A DNA stretch of 25,000 bases from Glandiceps talaboti (lineage: Eukaryota > Hemichordata > Enteropneusta > Spengelidae): NCBI RefSeq assembly GCF_964340395.1, contig NC_135557.1, positions 17,582,230 to 17,607,229 of the forward strand, in the 5' to 3' direction. The notes below the pieces were generated by a model. It did not search any database. It was given only the letters and a program-made list of their open reading frames with translations, and was not told the DNA's origin. A program made the position numbers and the translations under genes. Positions within the stretch are counted from its first letter, which is position 1; each line of letters starts with the position of its first letter. Below, one piece after another: positions 9,490-21,257 of this stretch.

Positions 9490-9741
9490 GGGTTGTTGGT
9501 GGCCGAGCGGTTAGCTCGTACGCCTCTTACCTCTGCAGCCTGGGTTCGAACCCGCCTGGTATCGGCTGGGTTTGATTAAATTTACCACGCTGTAAGTAAG
9601 AAGAGTGTCGTTCAGTTTGACTCTACCGAACAACGCAGGTTTTCCCCGGGTACTCCGGTTTCTCCTGCATTAACACTGAACTTTCCTCCTGCTATTGGGC
9701 AATGCCTGTTGGATGGTTAATAAAATAAATAATAAAATAAT
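9490..9741 (+). mobile_element. tRNA-derived SINE
   Basis: The left part has RNA polymerase III internal promoter boxes: an A box TGGCCGAGCGG at 9500..9510 (leucine/serine tRNA-like) and a perfect B box GGTTCGAACCC at 9543..9553. The would-be acceptor stem does not pair, so this is not an intact tRNA. A tRNA-unrelated body follows, including GCAGG (9635..9639) and CCTGC (9664..9668) enclosing CCCCGGGTACTCCGG. A short A-rich tail of TAAA-type units lies at about 9719..9741. Size and layout (tRNA head, conserved body, simple tail) are those of a SINE. Target-site duplications are not evident, so it is probably an old copy. Confidence 0.8.
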
Positions 9742-10498
9742 CTTGTCACTCACTGGAGTGGTAATATAGAGAAAATTCAACTTAGGTGTGATTTCGTGAA
9801 GTAATAAAAATAATTGCCACCTACTGATAGCGATTATCAATGTTATTATAGGGCTCAAATGTGCATGGAAACAGTGAAATGACTTCCAAGCTTTATGTCA
9901 ACAGATTTATCATCTTATCCTACTGACAAATCTGATTTTGAAATTCATCAGTTAAGCAACTCTTTATGTCTGTGGTGACACCAGACGTGCAAGGTGTGAA
10001 AGGGATAGTATACTCAGCAACCATTATCTCTCCAAGCAGTCTTAAAGCATTAAATCCACAGTTAATACTGTATAGGTATTAACTTTCACTTTTATTGTCC
10101 GATTACTAAAGTACCTTCGTATCGATGGCAATCATCTCGCAGACCTATTCTAAAGACGTCAGTTGATGTACAGCTAGTGGTAATTGGACTTCGGTGTCTC
10201 TTAACTGATTGGAGATTACAACTCAAGAATTCTGGTCATATCAAGACCCCAACAGTACAGTACGGGTAATAAGGTTACAAAGGAAATGTATTCGATGTCT
10301 GGGTTTTATTTGCAGATTTGTAATCTAATCCCTTCATCATTTTAAGAGGATAGATATGTATATCCCCATTTACATAATCAAAAGTTTGCTAACGGTTGCA
10401 TATCAAAGGCCATGACAACTGTACTTAGGTTAGCGATTTTACATGTATTTGTTTGTACCTAAAGCCTGGGTGTATCTTCTCCATACAATTTATAAACA
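9742..10498. other. No recognised feature
   Basis: Unique A+T-rich sequence on the right side of the SINE. Short open frames lack motifs. Confidence 0.5.
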
Positions 10499-10529
10499 AT
10501 GTATGTATGTATGTATGTATGTATGTATG

Positions 10530-10559
<30 letters not shown>
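10499..10559. repeat. (ATGT)n tetranucleotide microsatellite
   Basis: About fifteen perfect ATGT units with abrupt ends. The open frame through it is a repeat artefact. Confidence 0.97.
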
Positions 10560-10560
<1 letters not shown>

Positions 10561-12021
10561 GTGTCACACATTACCATACTGTTATTGAGTTTAGACAACT
10601 CTTCATATTCGCTCTAAAGCATACCTCCATTTGGCAAATTGAAGTATCGGCTAGGTTGTATGTTGCACTATGACGTCTCAGCTGATGTGGGTGTGCGTGT
10701 GACAATTACACAAATCAATGTTTGTAAGGTCAGGTAAGGTTATTTGCTGTTATAAGCTGAAATAAATATTTGCATTCTAACGTTATAGGAATAGTCATGA
10801 AAAATAATTGAATTGAAACTTTACATAATTTAATTGTATACCATTTAGATGACGTTTGGTTAAATTTGATAAAATGCATGTTCTGTAAAATTGGTTAGGC
10901 AGTAAACGATGGAAGTGTACAAAAAAGTCGAAGCTTGGCGCCACATTGTCTGTGTTTGGTAAAACGACGCCTTTGCAGCATCTATAATCAGTCATGGATG
11001 GGCAAAAGCTAATTTCATTCCAATCACCTGTTTTTTTATAATTCATTTCATAAAAAAATAGTATGTAATTTCAAAATAATGATCGAAGACCTGTCTTGTA
11101 TGCCGGTCGAATTTTGTCATCAACAATTTTCTATTTTTCTATTTAATGTTCTAAAAATATCATGTTTTAAAAATACGTACGATAAACTTATCAAAGCATT
11201 TTTGTATGACGTGCGGAAAACTTTAGTTTTCTTTGTAAAATCTAAAAATTAAGCAATTCTCTCTATTACTTAATTAGACGTATTCATGTAATTTGTAATT
11301 TTTTACTTTACTTTCCTCGGTAATTGTACTGCGTAACCCCTTGCCTACATTTTTGGCAGCTTATTTTACGCTGTCTCAATTGAATTTAGCTAACCAGAAA
11401 AAAAGGAGGTCAGCTCTACGTTGGCAGCACTCCACTTAAAATTGCACGACACGTCATGCTATTCCAACTTCTATACTTAGTGGGTTATCGTCGTTGTGTG
11501 CATCTTGCAGGTATAATCCCAGCATTGTGTCTTTTACGGTGATAAGGCTATTTAAGCCTGTGATGATCTCTAAGTATCATCAATGCCAGTTAATTAGAGA
11601 TACACCGGTGAATAGAGTGACAGCTTTACAACATATGTATGTAACAAGAAGTAAAACCAATTTATTACCCTAAAAGAGTCTCAATTCAACTCCTAACTCA
11701 TTACGTACGCTTTATTACATTTGTATTGAAAAACCCGCTCATTTACGTTTATGTTACATATGAAATAATGATTCGTGAGGGAAGATGTCATCACTGTATG
11801 CTCAAACTGTCATTTTCCCTTGAGGCATCACATATAAAACTGGACAAAGAGGCAGTTATTTTGGTTATGCTTGTTAGAACTTACTGATAGTGTAAGTTCG
11901 CACGAGCATGTAATTGCAATCACGCTGATTATAATATCTACTGTGAATCTGACGTTGTATGCAAATTAATAACTTACGAGACAGTGATTCCAGGGAGTTT
12001 ATAACACGCAATAAAACTTTC
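10560..12021. other. No confident gene
   Basis: A+T-rich sequence. A minus-strand frame (10795..11046) contains DWNEISFCPSMTDYRCCKG just after an acceptor-like AACAG. It matches no family I recognise and continues into low-information sequence, so it was not called. Confidence 0.45.
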
Positions 12022-12067
12022 TGTCTGTCTGACTGACTGACTGACTGTCTGTCTGTCTGTCTGTCTA

Positions 12068-12120
<53 letters not shown>

Positions 12121-12204
12121 ATGCCTATCTGTCCGTCCGAACACCCATCCACCCATCCACCCACCCACCCACCCATCCATCCATCCATCCATCCATCCAT
12201 CCAT
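12022..12204. repeat. Composite (CTGT)n-(CATC/CACC)n microsatellite
   Basis: A run of CTGT units with a CTGA block near 12030..12047 is followed, after a short spacer, by CCAT and CCAC units. The CCCA part at 12160..12174 gives four GGG runs with single-base T loops on the minus strand. Confidence 0.97.
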
Positions 12205-13370
12205 AAAGTTGCCCGAAACTCGACTTAACTAACGCTCACCAGAAGACGTCATAACTCTTGCAAAAACGCCGAGAATGAATCATGTGTACTTTCTGAGAAA
12301 GGTCAACGATATTTCACATTTTGAAATTCAATCACACTCAAAGAATGTGAATTAAATTGGCAATGTCCTTCTAGCAATAGCAAGAATAGATACTCAATTA
12401 CTGTACCGTATGCAAAAGAAGTTATACATTTACAATCAGCTGCAAAAACTGTTGGCATAATGTATATGCAGCATCAAGCTGATAATATAACCAGACAATC
12501 CTATTGTAAGTAACTACAGAAGGACCGCTTGTTAACTAGATTGTGGGGATGTGACGCCTAATTGATATTCTGTAGTCTTTATTTTTTGGTAGTAAACGCT
12601 TGGGAAAAACTTCTAACAGAGAGACTTCACATACGCGAATGAAATTCAATAATTGTACTTCAAACATCATATGTAAGACACTGAATATAAGTAAATATAC
12701 ACTAGGTACAAACGACTTCTTAGCTGCAATCACGCACTATTACTCAGGAAACTATATTCCTAAGGTACTATATATTGTGTAACATTCTACTCCGAGAGGA
12801 AAAGAAATTTTGATGATACAAAATGGGTCGTGTTTCTAGGAGAATGTATAACAAATCGATTCTGGAGATAATTGCACGTTTGAATGAATACCCACATTTT
12901 TGCAATATTGTTACCAATCAATATTTCTCACAGATACTTCTCATATCGTGAGATGCTTATTATAGACGGATGCAATGACGCTTTTGCAAAAATTGAGGTA
13001 AGTAAACTTTGAGTACTTGTTAAAGAATTGTACACAGTCATAATTTAAGATGTAGAAAGCTCTTGTTGAAATGTTGTGAAGCGTACTTGTTCAATATACC
13101 TTGTTCATTTACTTTTTCAAAGAACTTGTGACCCATATGATGTAGTGACTTCTGTCTGAAGATTGAGTTTTGAAGAAACACGGCTAATGAATCCCTCCTT
13201 CCCCAGAAAACTAAATAAACGTTTGTAACACGTTCCAGATAATGTTCCACTTAACAGAGCGTGAAATGAAATGTTACTTGAACACTGTTACTACAGAAAT
13301 GTCCCTTGAACTCAGAAAGAAGAGGACATTGCCCCACCTGTTTCATGTTAGTATTCACTGGCTCACCCAC
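12205..13370. other. No confident gene
   Basis: A+T-rich sequence with overlapping short frames on both strands (12536..12782, 13038..13250) and no recognisable motif. A good donor-like AACAAG|GTATAT occurs on the minus strand near 13100, but no matching domain was seen. Confidence 0.45.
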
Positions 13371-13440
13371 ACAGAAACCAATATGCACATGATGCACTTT
13401 AAGATAGCAAGATACAGATTCTTTGCAACATTAAATGAAC
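13371..13440 (+). repeat. Third copy of the foldback arm repeat
   Basis: CAGAAACCAATA, ATGATGCACTTTAAGATAGCA, AGATACAG.TTCTTTGCAACAT and TAAATGAA line up with the left arm at about 1656..1743, with a few gaps. The orientation matches the left arm. Only the middle part of the arm is preserved here. Confidence 0.6.
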
Positions 13441-15711
13441 TAACTTGGCACCATATATACATATGGCTATACATATTTTATGCCCAAGTCGTCGTGTGCA
13501 AATGCTGCTAAACAAATTATAACAGAAGAAGGCTACATTTTTTTTTAACCACAAGTTCATTATTTATTTGAATTAACGTTTCAGTCCGTTAAGAGAAACA
13601 CATCCGTCCTTCCTGCTAAACGCATATTAATGTATTTTAAAGCCCATGAGTCGTCTTGAAATGAGGTGGAGTGGGACGAATTCTAAATGACTAGCTTATA
13701 CATATATCTTCTTAAAATTCTGGTCATGGCACGATTTACAGCGTTTAAATTGTTAAGTTTACATTAGTAGGGAAATGTAGTTGGCGTGGAAAATCTATTA
13801 GGCCAAATGATAGATTTGTGAAGTTTGTAATGAGTTTTGTAATGACCTAAACGTTCAACAAGCTTCATGTGAAAACACAAGTATGGCTCTGTTAACATGC
13901 CTAGCCTGATTCGATTTTAACAAGTGTCAATGGTGATGAAAAAAGTGTAAGCTTGTTCCTCCTGTTGTCCTTCAGTCCTTTCCCCGAGGCCTTTTGTCCA
14001 GCCCTTTGTTCCCGATCGTTTGTCCCTGCTGGCCCATTGCCTCCACTTCTCGCCCAATGGCTTCTTTCTGGAAACCACTCCCTCAACCAATGCCACTATG
14101 TCTTTTTTTCAGTTGGTCATTTACCCCATCTGACCCTTTATATTCCACACTCTCAATCTGCCTCTTTTGTGCACAACATCACTCTATACAGTAACCAGTG
14201 AATTTGTCAACATAGATTGATCTAGCAGGCATAAAAGATATGCACTTTCTGGTTGATAAAATGCATGATATGTTGTGATTGCATGATATTATAAAAGTCA
14301 TCATGAAAGATATAAAGAACGTCTTATGACCTGTTGTATTTCCTACACTTTCAGAATGTGAGCATTTGACTCTAAGAAGGCTTACTCCGAAGCGTCGGCT
14401 ATTTATAACTTTTTATTGGACAGAGAACATTTTACCTTAACAAGTTGTTCAGCGTATGACCTGGTTGACTGATGACATCAACTATACGTTTGTACTATTT
14501 CAGGACACTTTATTAGCAGCGACGTTAGTTCAAATCTACTTTCAATGCATGTTATTGGTTTTGTAATTTCCCACTGTAAATGTAATAAGGTCTCTGAAGT
14601 CTGTCATTTCCTTATATAGCCCAAATATAGGCAACTATATTGTCAAATACTGAGCAAAATTATGTATGACAAAAATAAATGTAAATTGACTCTCATGAAT
14701 GTTGAATTGTACATTGTTTTTTCTTTAACGATTATTAAACGTCTATGTCTGAGTTCTAGAGCTACGCTCGTGAAAGGACGGTGAAAGGAACACCGCAAGC
14801 ACTCGTGCAAATACCCCTGAGTACCCACACTAAAACTCACGTGGCATGTAGTTCTGTTATTATTGCATACGTTTACCTGAAACGGCAACTTGCTATAAAA
14901 TTCACAAACATCATACAGCGCGATCACGCGATTTCGTATGTAGCGAGCGATCGCGTCCTTATTTGCGTATTATTTGCAATATTTTCCATCATGTTTTCAG
15001 TATTGCACTGCAGTAAAAATACCTCTAATACGCGTGCACCAGTGGAAATCTGGTGCATATGTAATAATACGTCGACCTTCTTGTTCTCTGTTTTGACCTT
15101 CTAACATGCGGTAAAATGTTATTGCAGGTACCAAGAATATTGTGCGGTTATTTTATAGTTGGAGTAATAATATTGAAGCTGGGATGTATAATTGGAAGGA
15201 TAACTCATTTGCAAATGCCATGGTATCTACTTAACTATACTGTATGTGTTTTCAAAAACCGTGACAATTATAACAATTTCATTGCATTCTATCAATTAAA
15301 TGATACCACTCTTTCCAGTGTAGATCATTCAAGATGGCGGGTATGCAAATTACATATTGTAATACATATGCTGTATTGGAAGCTTTCAATAGTTACATAA
15401 ATCGAAACAATAATGTCGTTTCCAAGGTAAAATACTAACTTCAATTTTGTGTTTGACTATTGCTGCATGGTGTGTTGTATTTCAGACTGTTATATATAAT
15501 CTGGTCTAAATCAGCAAAGGCAGTGGCATTTTATTTTTTAGCAATCTCCATGGTTGCAAGTCGCTAACAGAGTTATGTATGGTCGTGCATGGGTTTGAAT
15601 AATGCCACCAAGCGATTACTGGAAGTCGTTACAATTGAGAAGGTAATTAATCGTGAGTTATGTTGTACACGGTGATCTCATTTCTTACATTAATGCCGTC
15701 ACTATTTTCAC
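13441..15711. other. No confident gene; two compositional oddities
   Basis: Mostly A+T-rich. Between about 13950 and 14130 the plus strand becomes pyrimidine- and C-rich, with open frames on both strands but no domain. Around 14919..14955 there is a small CG-rich patch with CGCGATC and GATCGCG as a 7-bp inverted pair. The 94- and 107-codon frames near 14781..15400 have no recognisable family. Confidence 0.45.
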
Positions 15712-15731
15712 GCCTTGCTGAGTGGCAAGGC
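15712..15731. other. Perfect short hairpin
   Basis: GCCTTGC and GCAAGGC form a 7-bp stem with a 6-base TGAGTG loop. It lies inside a wider inverted pair, ACACGGTGATC (15667..15677) and GATCACCGTGT (15782..15792). No T-run follows, and a terminator is not expected in this genome; the role is unknown. Confidence 0.6.
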
Positions 15732-15893
15732 AATTCTTCTGTTTAAACAAGTAATTTACAGGAGTAGTAAATTCACGACATGATCACCGTGTGAAATCAC
15801 CAGGATCAATATTAATAACATTTGACGAAATAGCTTATATCGTTGTTTGTACTAGGTCAGCACTGCTGCGAATTGATTTTAACCATAGATCAT

Positions 15894-15944
<51 letters not shown>

Positions 15945-15967
15945 GACGGTCTGTCTGCGTGCGTGCG

Positions 15968-16005
<38 letters not shown>

Positions 16006-16064
16006 CGCGCTCGCGGCTGGCGGGCTGGTTGGTTGGTTGGATAGATGGATAAATGGATGGATGG
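15894..16064. repeat. Composite (CTGT)n-(GT)n-(GGTT/GGAT)n microsatellite
   Basis: A CTGT array passes into GCGT, then a GT run of about 20 units, a short unique GC-rich spacer, and GGTT/GGAT tetranucleotides. The motif order resembles the arrays near 7.1 and 12.0 kb. Confidence 0.95.
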
Positions 16065-17133
16065 TTATAGATAGATCCAAGTATGTAGCACTCTATAGGT
16101 ATGCATGTAGGTATACTGTGGAATCTGTATGTGCCAATCATTGTAAAACATTAATACGATTAACTTTATCAGTAAATCTTAATAGAATGACAGAGTATGA
16201 AAGTAATTCGTTAAAACCATATAAGCAGATTTACATCAGTCTTGATTTACTAAATGATTCTAATGTTGCAATTTGTAAGAAACACGTTTTTCATACTTAG
16301 CTGACACCTGTTACAGTTTCCTGTAAACCGTTATTATTCAACCAATTCGGGCTGTTAAAGGGTTGTTTTTGTTTAGTTTGGTTGATTCTCTCGGGGGATT
16401 TCATAACCTCACCAGACGACAACTTCTCTTATATTTTGACAAACAAGGACACACTGTGCTCTATTTTTCAGCATAGTATAATGTTTAGTATACCTATTAT
16501 TGTAATAAAAACAAGAAATAAAAAATTATGAGAACTATAAATAACCATTTTATTGTCGCTGATAATGAGGCTAACTTTTTACGTACAAGTTCTTGAATAT
16601 ACCGGAAGTCTATTTGAGTATAATTGTCACTGCAACAGAGCTAGAAAGTGGCACATTTTTTGAGTTAGGTATTTTGAAAAGGAAGCCAATTAACTTACGA
16701 ATCAGTCTATTTTGAAGCATTGCGAGTAAAAAAATGTCAAACCATTAAATTTCGAGTTATCGTCGTTAAAAATCATATTTACAGTATTTAAATGAGTTAA
16801 TAAGTTTAACAGTCATGCCACACTTTCGAAAGGCTAGCTTCACGGATAAGGGACACGAATTGAGTTTAGAATTATTTTGAGGAGGGTATTAGTTTCATTG
16901 CGTATTAAATATATACCTCTAATATAGCCAGGTACTGTTGTAAAACCAGGTATTCAGGCTTAATTCATAAACGAGTCACTATCTAAATGTAACGTACAAG
17001 CTGAGTTTAACGCTTTTGGGCGAGATTTATACTGCGCATTGAAAAGTCACTCGTAGTATGTTCTACTTACTGAAGCATATATTTAACCATCACTTGGAGT
17101 TTGACTGAATTCAAACAGGGTATTAAGACTCGG

Positions 17134-17166
17134 ATATGACGTCATATAAACAATCCAATGACGTAA
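17134..17166. promoter_or_regulatory. CRE-like palindrome with CCAAT and second CRE half
   Basis: ATATGACGTCATAT (17134..17147) is a perfect 14-bp palindrome containing the full CRE TGACGTCA. CCAAT lies at 17155..17159 and overlaps a second CRE-like site TGACGTAA at 17159..17166. The combination is typical of promoters or enhancers bound by CREB/ATF and NF-Y, but no transcript start can be tied to it. Confidence 0.35.
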
Positions 17167-17230
17167 CATTTGTATATGTTGGAGAATTCATACTAGGCAA
17201 TCAGTTGTTCTAACAATAGCAAAAGGCAAA

Positions 17231-17277
17231 TGTAATGTCATGGAAGGCAGAAAGCAATTGTAATGTCATGGAAGGCA
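17231..17277. repeat. Short tandem duplication, 28-bp period
   Basis: The 19-mer TGTAATGTCATGGAAGGCA occurs exactly at 17231..17249 and again at 17259..17277, with nearly matching sequence between. Confidence 0.9.
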
Positions 17278-17420
17278 TGCATCAATATTGATATTATACT
17301 TCAACTTATATTTTAGTCAACATGTTATGCAAGTATTTTCACTTGAGTTAAAGGGACCCTTTTTATACTACCAACGGTGCCGAAAACATAAGAAGTTTAA
17401 GCCATCGAAGCAAGCTTGGA

Positions 17421-17570
17421 TTAGGTGTACTCAGGCTTTCTGTTAGTGCTCCCTTCCTTCCCAGTAAACATGATTAATGTACCGTGTTCGTCAAAGTTGT
17501 TGATGTTTTGATTGTGTAACTGTAATGTTCTTGTGGCCAAAATGATGACCAAAGTTATGTATATACGCAT
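17421..17570 (-). other. Weak signal-peptide-like open frame
   Basis: From ATG at 17570 the frame reads MRIYITLVIILATRTLQ, which has the shape of a short signal peptide, then LHNQNINNFDEHG and on to a stop at 17421. Splicing at G|GTACAT after DEH would leave phase 1. It is on the same strand as the PAN-CTLD gene and could be a first exon, but it lies about 13 kb upstream and nothing links them directly. Chance is equally likely. Confidence 0.15.
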
Positions 17571-20115
17571 TTGTAATAAGATTAACGGCTTTAAGGTTTT
17601 GCATAAATTTGATCGGTAAGATATGTGGACGAGCAATTCAGATCTCTGAGAAGGCAAACACATGAAGCATCACATTATTGAAGCAAATTTATGATCATTA
17701 CCGTAAGGAACTTCCTCTAGGCAATTTTGTTAATTTGATGAAGATCAATCGACGGAAGGGCTCAGCAGTTCTGTAGCCTGTGCATTTCTCAATTTCAATT
17801 TGATATGAATCATTAATCGTGTACATATTGTCAAGCATGCCAATAAAAATAAGTACCTTCTTAATTACCCAATAAATCTGTCACGTCAATACATTTCTTT
17901 TAAAGTGAAGATGTGAGAGAAAATTACCATATAACTAATAACTATTTTGTTTCCCTTTCAAACCCATTACAATTATTTTCAAGTCCATGTCTCCTCTCTG
18001 GTACATCAATATTGTAGTTGGACTGACGGTAGCTCTTACCATACATCCTAATATTTATTTCATTTATCTAGAACTCTACGGTTTTAAGTTGTCATCACAA
18101 TAACACTAGAGGTCATTGCTGATTGAAGCGTAATAATCAGGGGTTAATTCTGGCCGTACGAAACTATAATCGTCCTTTCAGCTTAATTCTCGAGTTGGGA
18201 TGGGGAGGGTGGAGTTGGTGTCCGCGACGTTTGGAATAGTTGCAGATTTCAAACAGTATTTAGGTAAAATCTAGATGACGTGGATGTCTCGTTGCTATTG
18301 CGACACATCATTTAAATGTAAATTTAATTAATTCATACATTGTAAGCTTGTCGTTCGCATTACTGATGTAGCAATCTCATTAATTGATACTTTATCTTAG
18401 ACGAAGACAAATTAATAACGGCTATTTGATTAAAATTACCTTTATTCGAATGATGTCATCGTTTTATTTAACACACGAAACGTGCCTCGTCAAAATATTT
18501 AAGATATTTTGGGATGTAATACGAGGTAAGGTAATACAACCTTATATAAATTTACACGTTTCGGTATTGTAGTTTTACAATTTAAAATAATTAATAAAAA
18601 AAGTAGCCGATACATACACATTGAGGTAGAGTGACACACATAGCAACACTTTCAAATCCGATGCGTAATATAATATGATAATCAACGGATAGTGCGTTCG
18701 TATTTCTATTACATAATTCTATTGCACTCGCGCAATGATAACGTGCGTCGAAAATACACTGGTAGTCACAAAGCATCATTTCTTTACTTGTAACGCTGAT
18801 GTCTCAATAAAACATATTAAATGGTAAAGTATCATATCAAAAACTCGTCGTACTTTCGGCCAAATAAAACTAATTGTGTATTTCCGATAACTCAACCGAC
18901 CCTACTGTAAGCCTACGACCCTAATTTTGAAAAATATTTAAAACCAAAAAGATAAATTCTTTTTCTTCTTGATTTTTTCTTTCTCCAGTGATGTCTGTAC
19001 ATATTTCATCAAACTATCATAGATGGGGTATTCTGACGACATTTTGTTTGTTTTTGGGTCGAAGTAATATTCTTCAAAAATAAAAAAAAAGAATAATTAA
19101 AAAGATAATATAACATAAAATACATTCCCGACCTATGTACACTATTTTCTAAGGCCATGTTATCGCAAACACATAATGATTTTCACATTAAACGACCAAG
19201 CTGGTTAAAAGTTGATGTGAGAATACGGATCGATGCTTCAATCTTCTTCCCCTATTGTAGTTTGTTGTTCCGGGAGTGGTCGTCTTTACCTACGTACGAA
19301 GAAGAGGGTCACTCCGGAACGACAACAAATATATACCAAGGAAATAGAGGTATACAACCGTATTTCTACGACAAATTCTAATCAGATTGATACAATGAAA
19401 TACCACAGTTCAAACAAATCAATTCTAAAGAAGGATTCTATAACTCTATCAAGGAAGTAATCCACATAGTGTTCAAGGATATGATGATGAATTTTCAAAA
19501 TTTAATGAATACCTTTAGAATGTGTTTTTATTTAATAAGTTGATTCCAGGGTAACAAAGAGACTTATCAAATTATTCTTACTTCTAGTTTAATGTGAAAT
19601 TCTTCATCATAACCTTGAACATTGTAATGATTATAATTAGGATCGAACAAACAGTAGCGTGATCTTGCTCTATGTTATTAGTTTTGCGCTGATGGCGAAA
19701 TCAATCTCAGCTAACGCTGAGTTATTAGAATTGAGTGTGTGTGTTTATGGGAAAATGTGTCGCACGTATATGATAATTCTTAAACGATTTTGTGAAGTAC
19801 CTGTTGAATCAAATGAAATTGTATAAATTGTATATACTGTCATGGTATACATGTTTTACGTAGACAGCAGGACTCATTGATGTCTGTCAAACTAGTGGAC
19901 ATACGGATGACAAACGACCGAGTGTTCGTTTTGGATGTTTAATTATTAAGACTCTACTATGCTTTTAGAGTTGAAAAAAAAACAATGCGATACAATACTA
20001 ACAATCCATTTTTAGTAACTCAATAAATTTAAGAAAAAAACATTGTACGTACAATAACAAACTTTGTACACACTTTTTTCTTTTTAGCTTTTTGCAATGT
20101 ATTGGCTATAAACAC

Positions 20116-20209
20116 GGACTTGGTCTATGCTGTCTCACATATTTAGTCAGTTTAGAAAAAAAATTAGTAAAGTTGATTTATAAATCCAAAATAAATACCC
20201 ATATGGCCA
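20116..20209 (+). repeat. Dispersed repeat, copy A
   Basis: It aligns with 21880..21992: GGA.TTGGT.TATG near the start, TAGTAAAGTTG in the middle, and ATCCAAA.TAAATACCCA...GGCCA at the end, with gaps between. Copy A is about 20 bases shorter. No terminal repeats or coding capacity were seen. Confidence 0.6.
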
Positions 20210-20487
20210 ATTAAAATGTAACCCCTTGCTAGTCAGTCTTTCCAATTTGGTTCATTCTTCTTGCAGATGGACTGACTGCAGTTTGTAGAACATAGTCACC
20301 ATCTATGACATATTTGGTTAATTTCAAAGGCTATGATATAGTCCAATTTACTTACTATTACACGACTGTTGTAAGACTATTATCGCAAAGTCCACATCCA
20401 CTTAACCTTACTGTTAAAAAAATTCCTCCCAGATATGAAACACGTGCCAATGTATACTTTTTCTTAATACTTTAATCGTGGCATATG

Positions 20488-20548
20488 TATATACTTTGTC
20501 ATATCTTTACAAATATTATATATACTTTGTCATATCTTTAGAAATATT
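20488..20548. repeat. Tandem duplication of a 30-bp unit
   Basis: The unit starting TATATACTTTGTCATATCTT is present at 20488..20517 and 20519..20548, with a single C/G difference. Confidence 0.9.
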
Positions 20549-21066
20549 GTTGACGAAAAGCCTGTTTGTACTGAACTACATAATTAGTATATCATCATAC
20601 TAGGCAGATTGGGAGATTAGGTTTGAGTATTTGTTATAATCTAGGTTTGTTTACACACGAACATATGTATGTGATATTCCTTTCGCAAATTAAAAGACGT
20701 TGCGTTTTGAAAACGAAATTGGATTTTCTGTGACTGTGTGTAAAACTTATTAGTGCAGACACGAATGAAAAGAAGGGCTCGACCCTTTGATATCAATACT
20801 CATCTTCACAAATGCACATAACTTCAGCATACATAATATATCTAGCCCTTTTGCAATCTAAGCAGTTTTCTGAGCCACAATAGGGTTCAGTAACCTGTGC
20901 GATGATAAAAAAGGAGGGTTGTTAGTTTGTAGGTGATGGTGAACTGACGAATTAATTTCATTCTTATGATTGAATCTTGAAATTGAATAGATAAACAGTG
21001 TCAGAGGAAGGACAAATGATAGCACCAATATATGATACCGCCAAATAAAGGCCAGAATAGAATAAA
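20549..21066. other. No recognised feature
   Basis: A+T-rich sequence between the 30-bp duplication and the next hairpin/microsatellite block. Minus-strand frames entering it come from the microsatellite and do not encode a known domain. Confidence 0.5.
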
Positions 21067-21101
21067 CCATAGACGCTGAAGCCTCTCTCCCACGTCTATG
21101 G
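21067..21101. other. Nine-bp hairpin beside a microsatellite
   Basis: CCATAGACG (21067..21075) and CGTCTATGG (21093..21101) form a perfect 9-bp stem around a 17-base loop. The structure ends 13 bp before the (GA)n array. It might mark the edge of an inserted element. Confidence 0.5.
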
Positions 21102-21114
21102 ATACACTGTAACA

Positions 21115-21116
21115 TG

Positions 21117-21185
<69 letters not shown>

Positions 21186-21226
21186 GAGACAGAGAGAGAG
21201 ACAGAGAGAGAGAGAGAGACAGAGGC

Positions 21227-21257
<31 letters not shown>

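Larger units (their letters stand above)
16065..20115. other. No confident gene
   Basis: A long A+T-rich stretch. The only local features are the CRE-like palindrome near 17.14 kb, the 28-bp tandem duplication at 17.23 kb and a weak signal-peptide-like frame at 17421..17570. Homopolymer A runs occur around 18.6 and 19.08 kb. Open frames near 18.4, 18.6-18.78 and 19.16-19.46 kb show no recognisable domain. Confidence 0.5.

Noticed and set aside
9490-9562. A functional leucine- or serine-type tRNA gene
   Set aside because: The A and B boxes are good, but the 5' and 3' acceptor arms do not pair and a SINE body follows directly.
14643-15400. Several 90-110 codon frames on both strands
   Set aside because: They overlap in opposite directions, lack known motifs, and show no clear exon borders in the matching frames.
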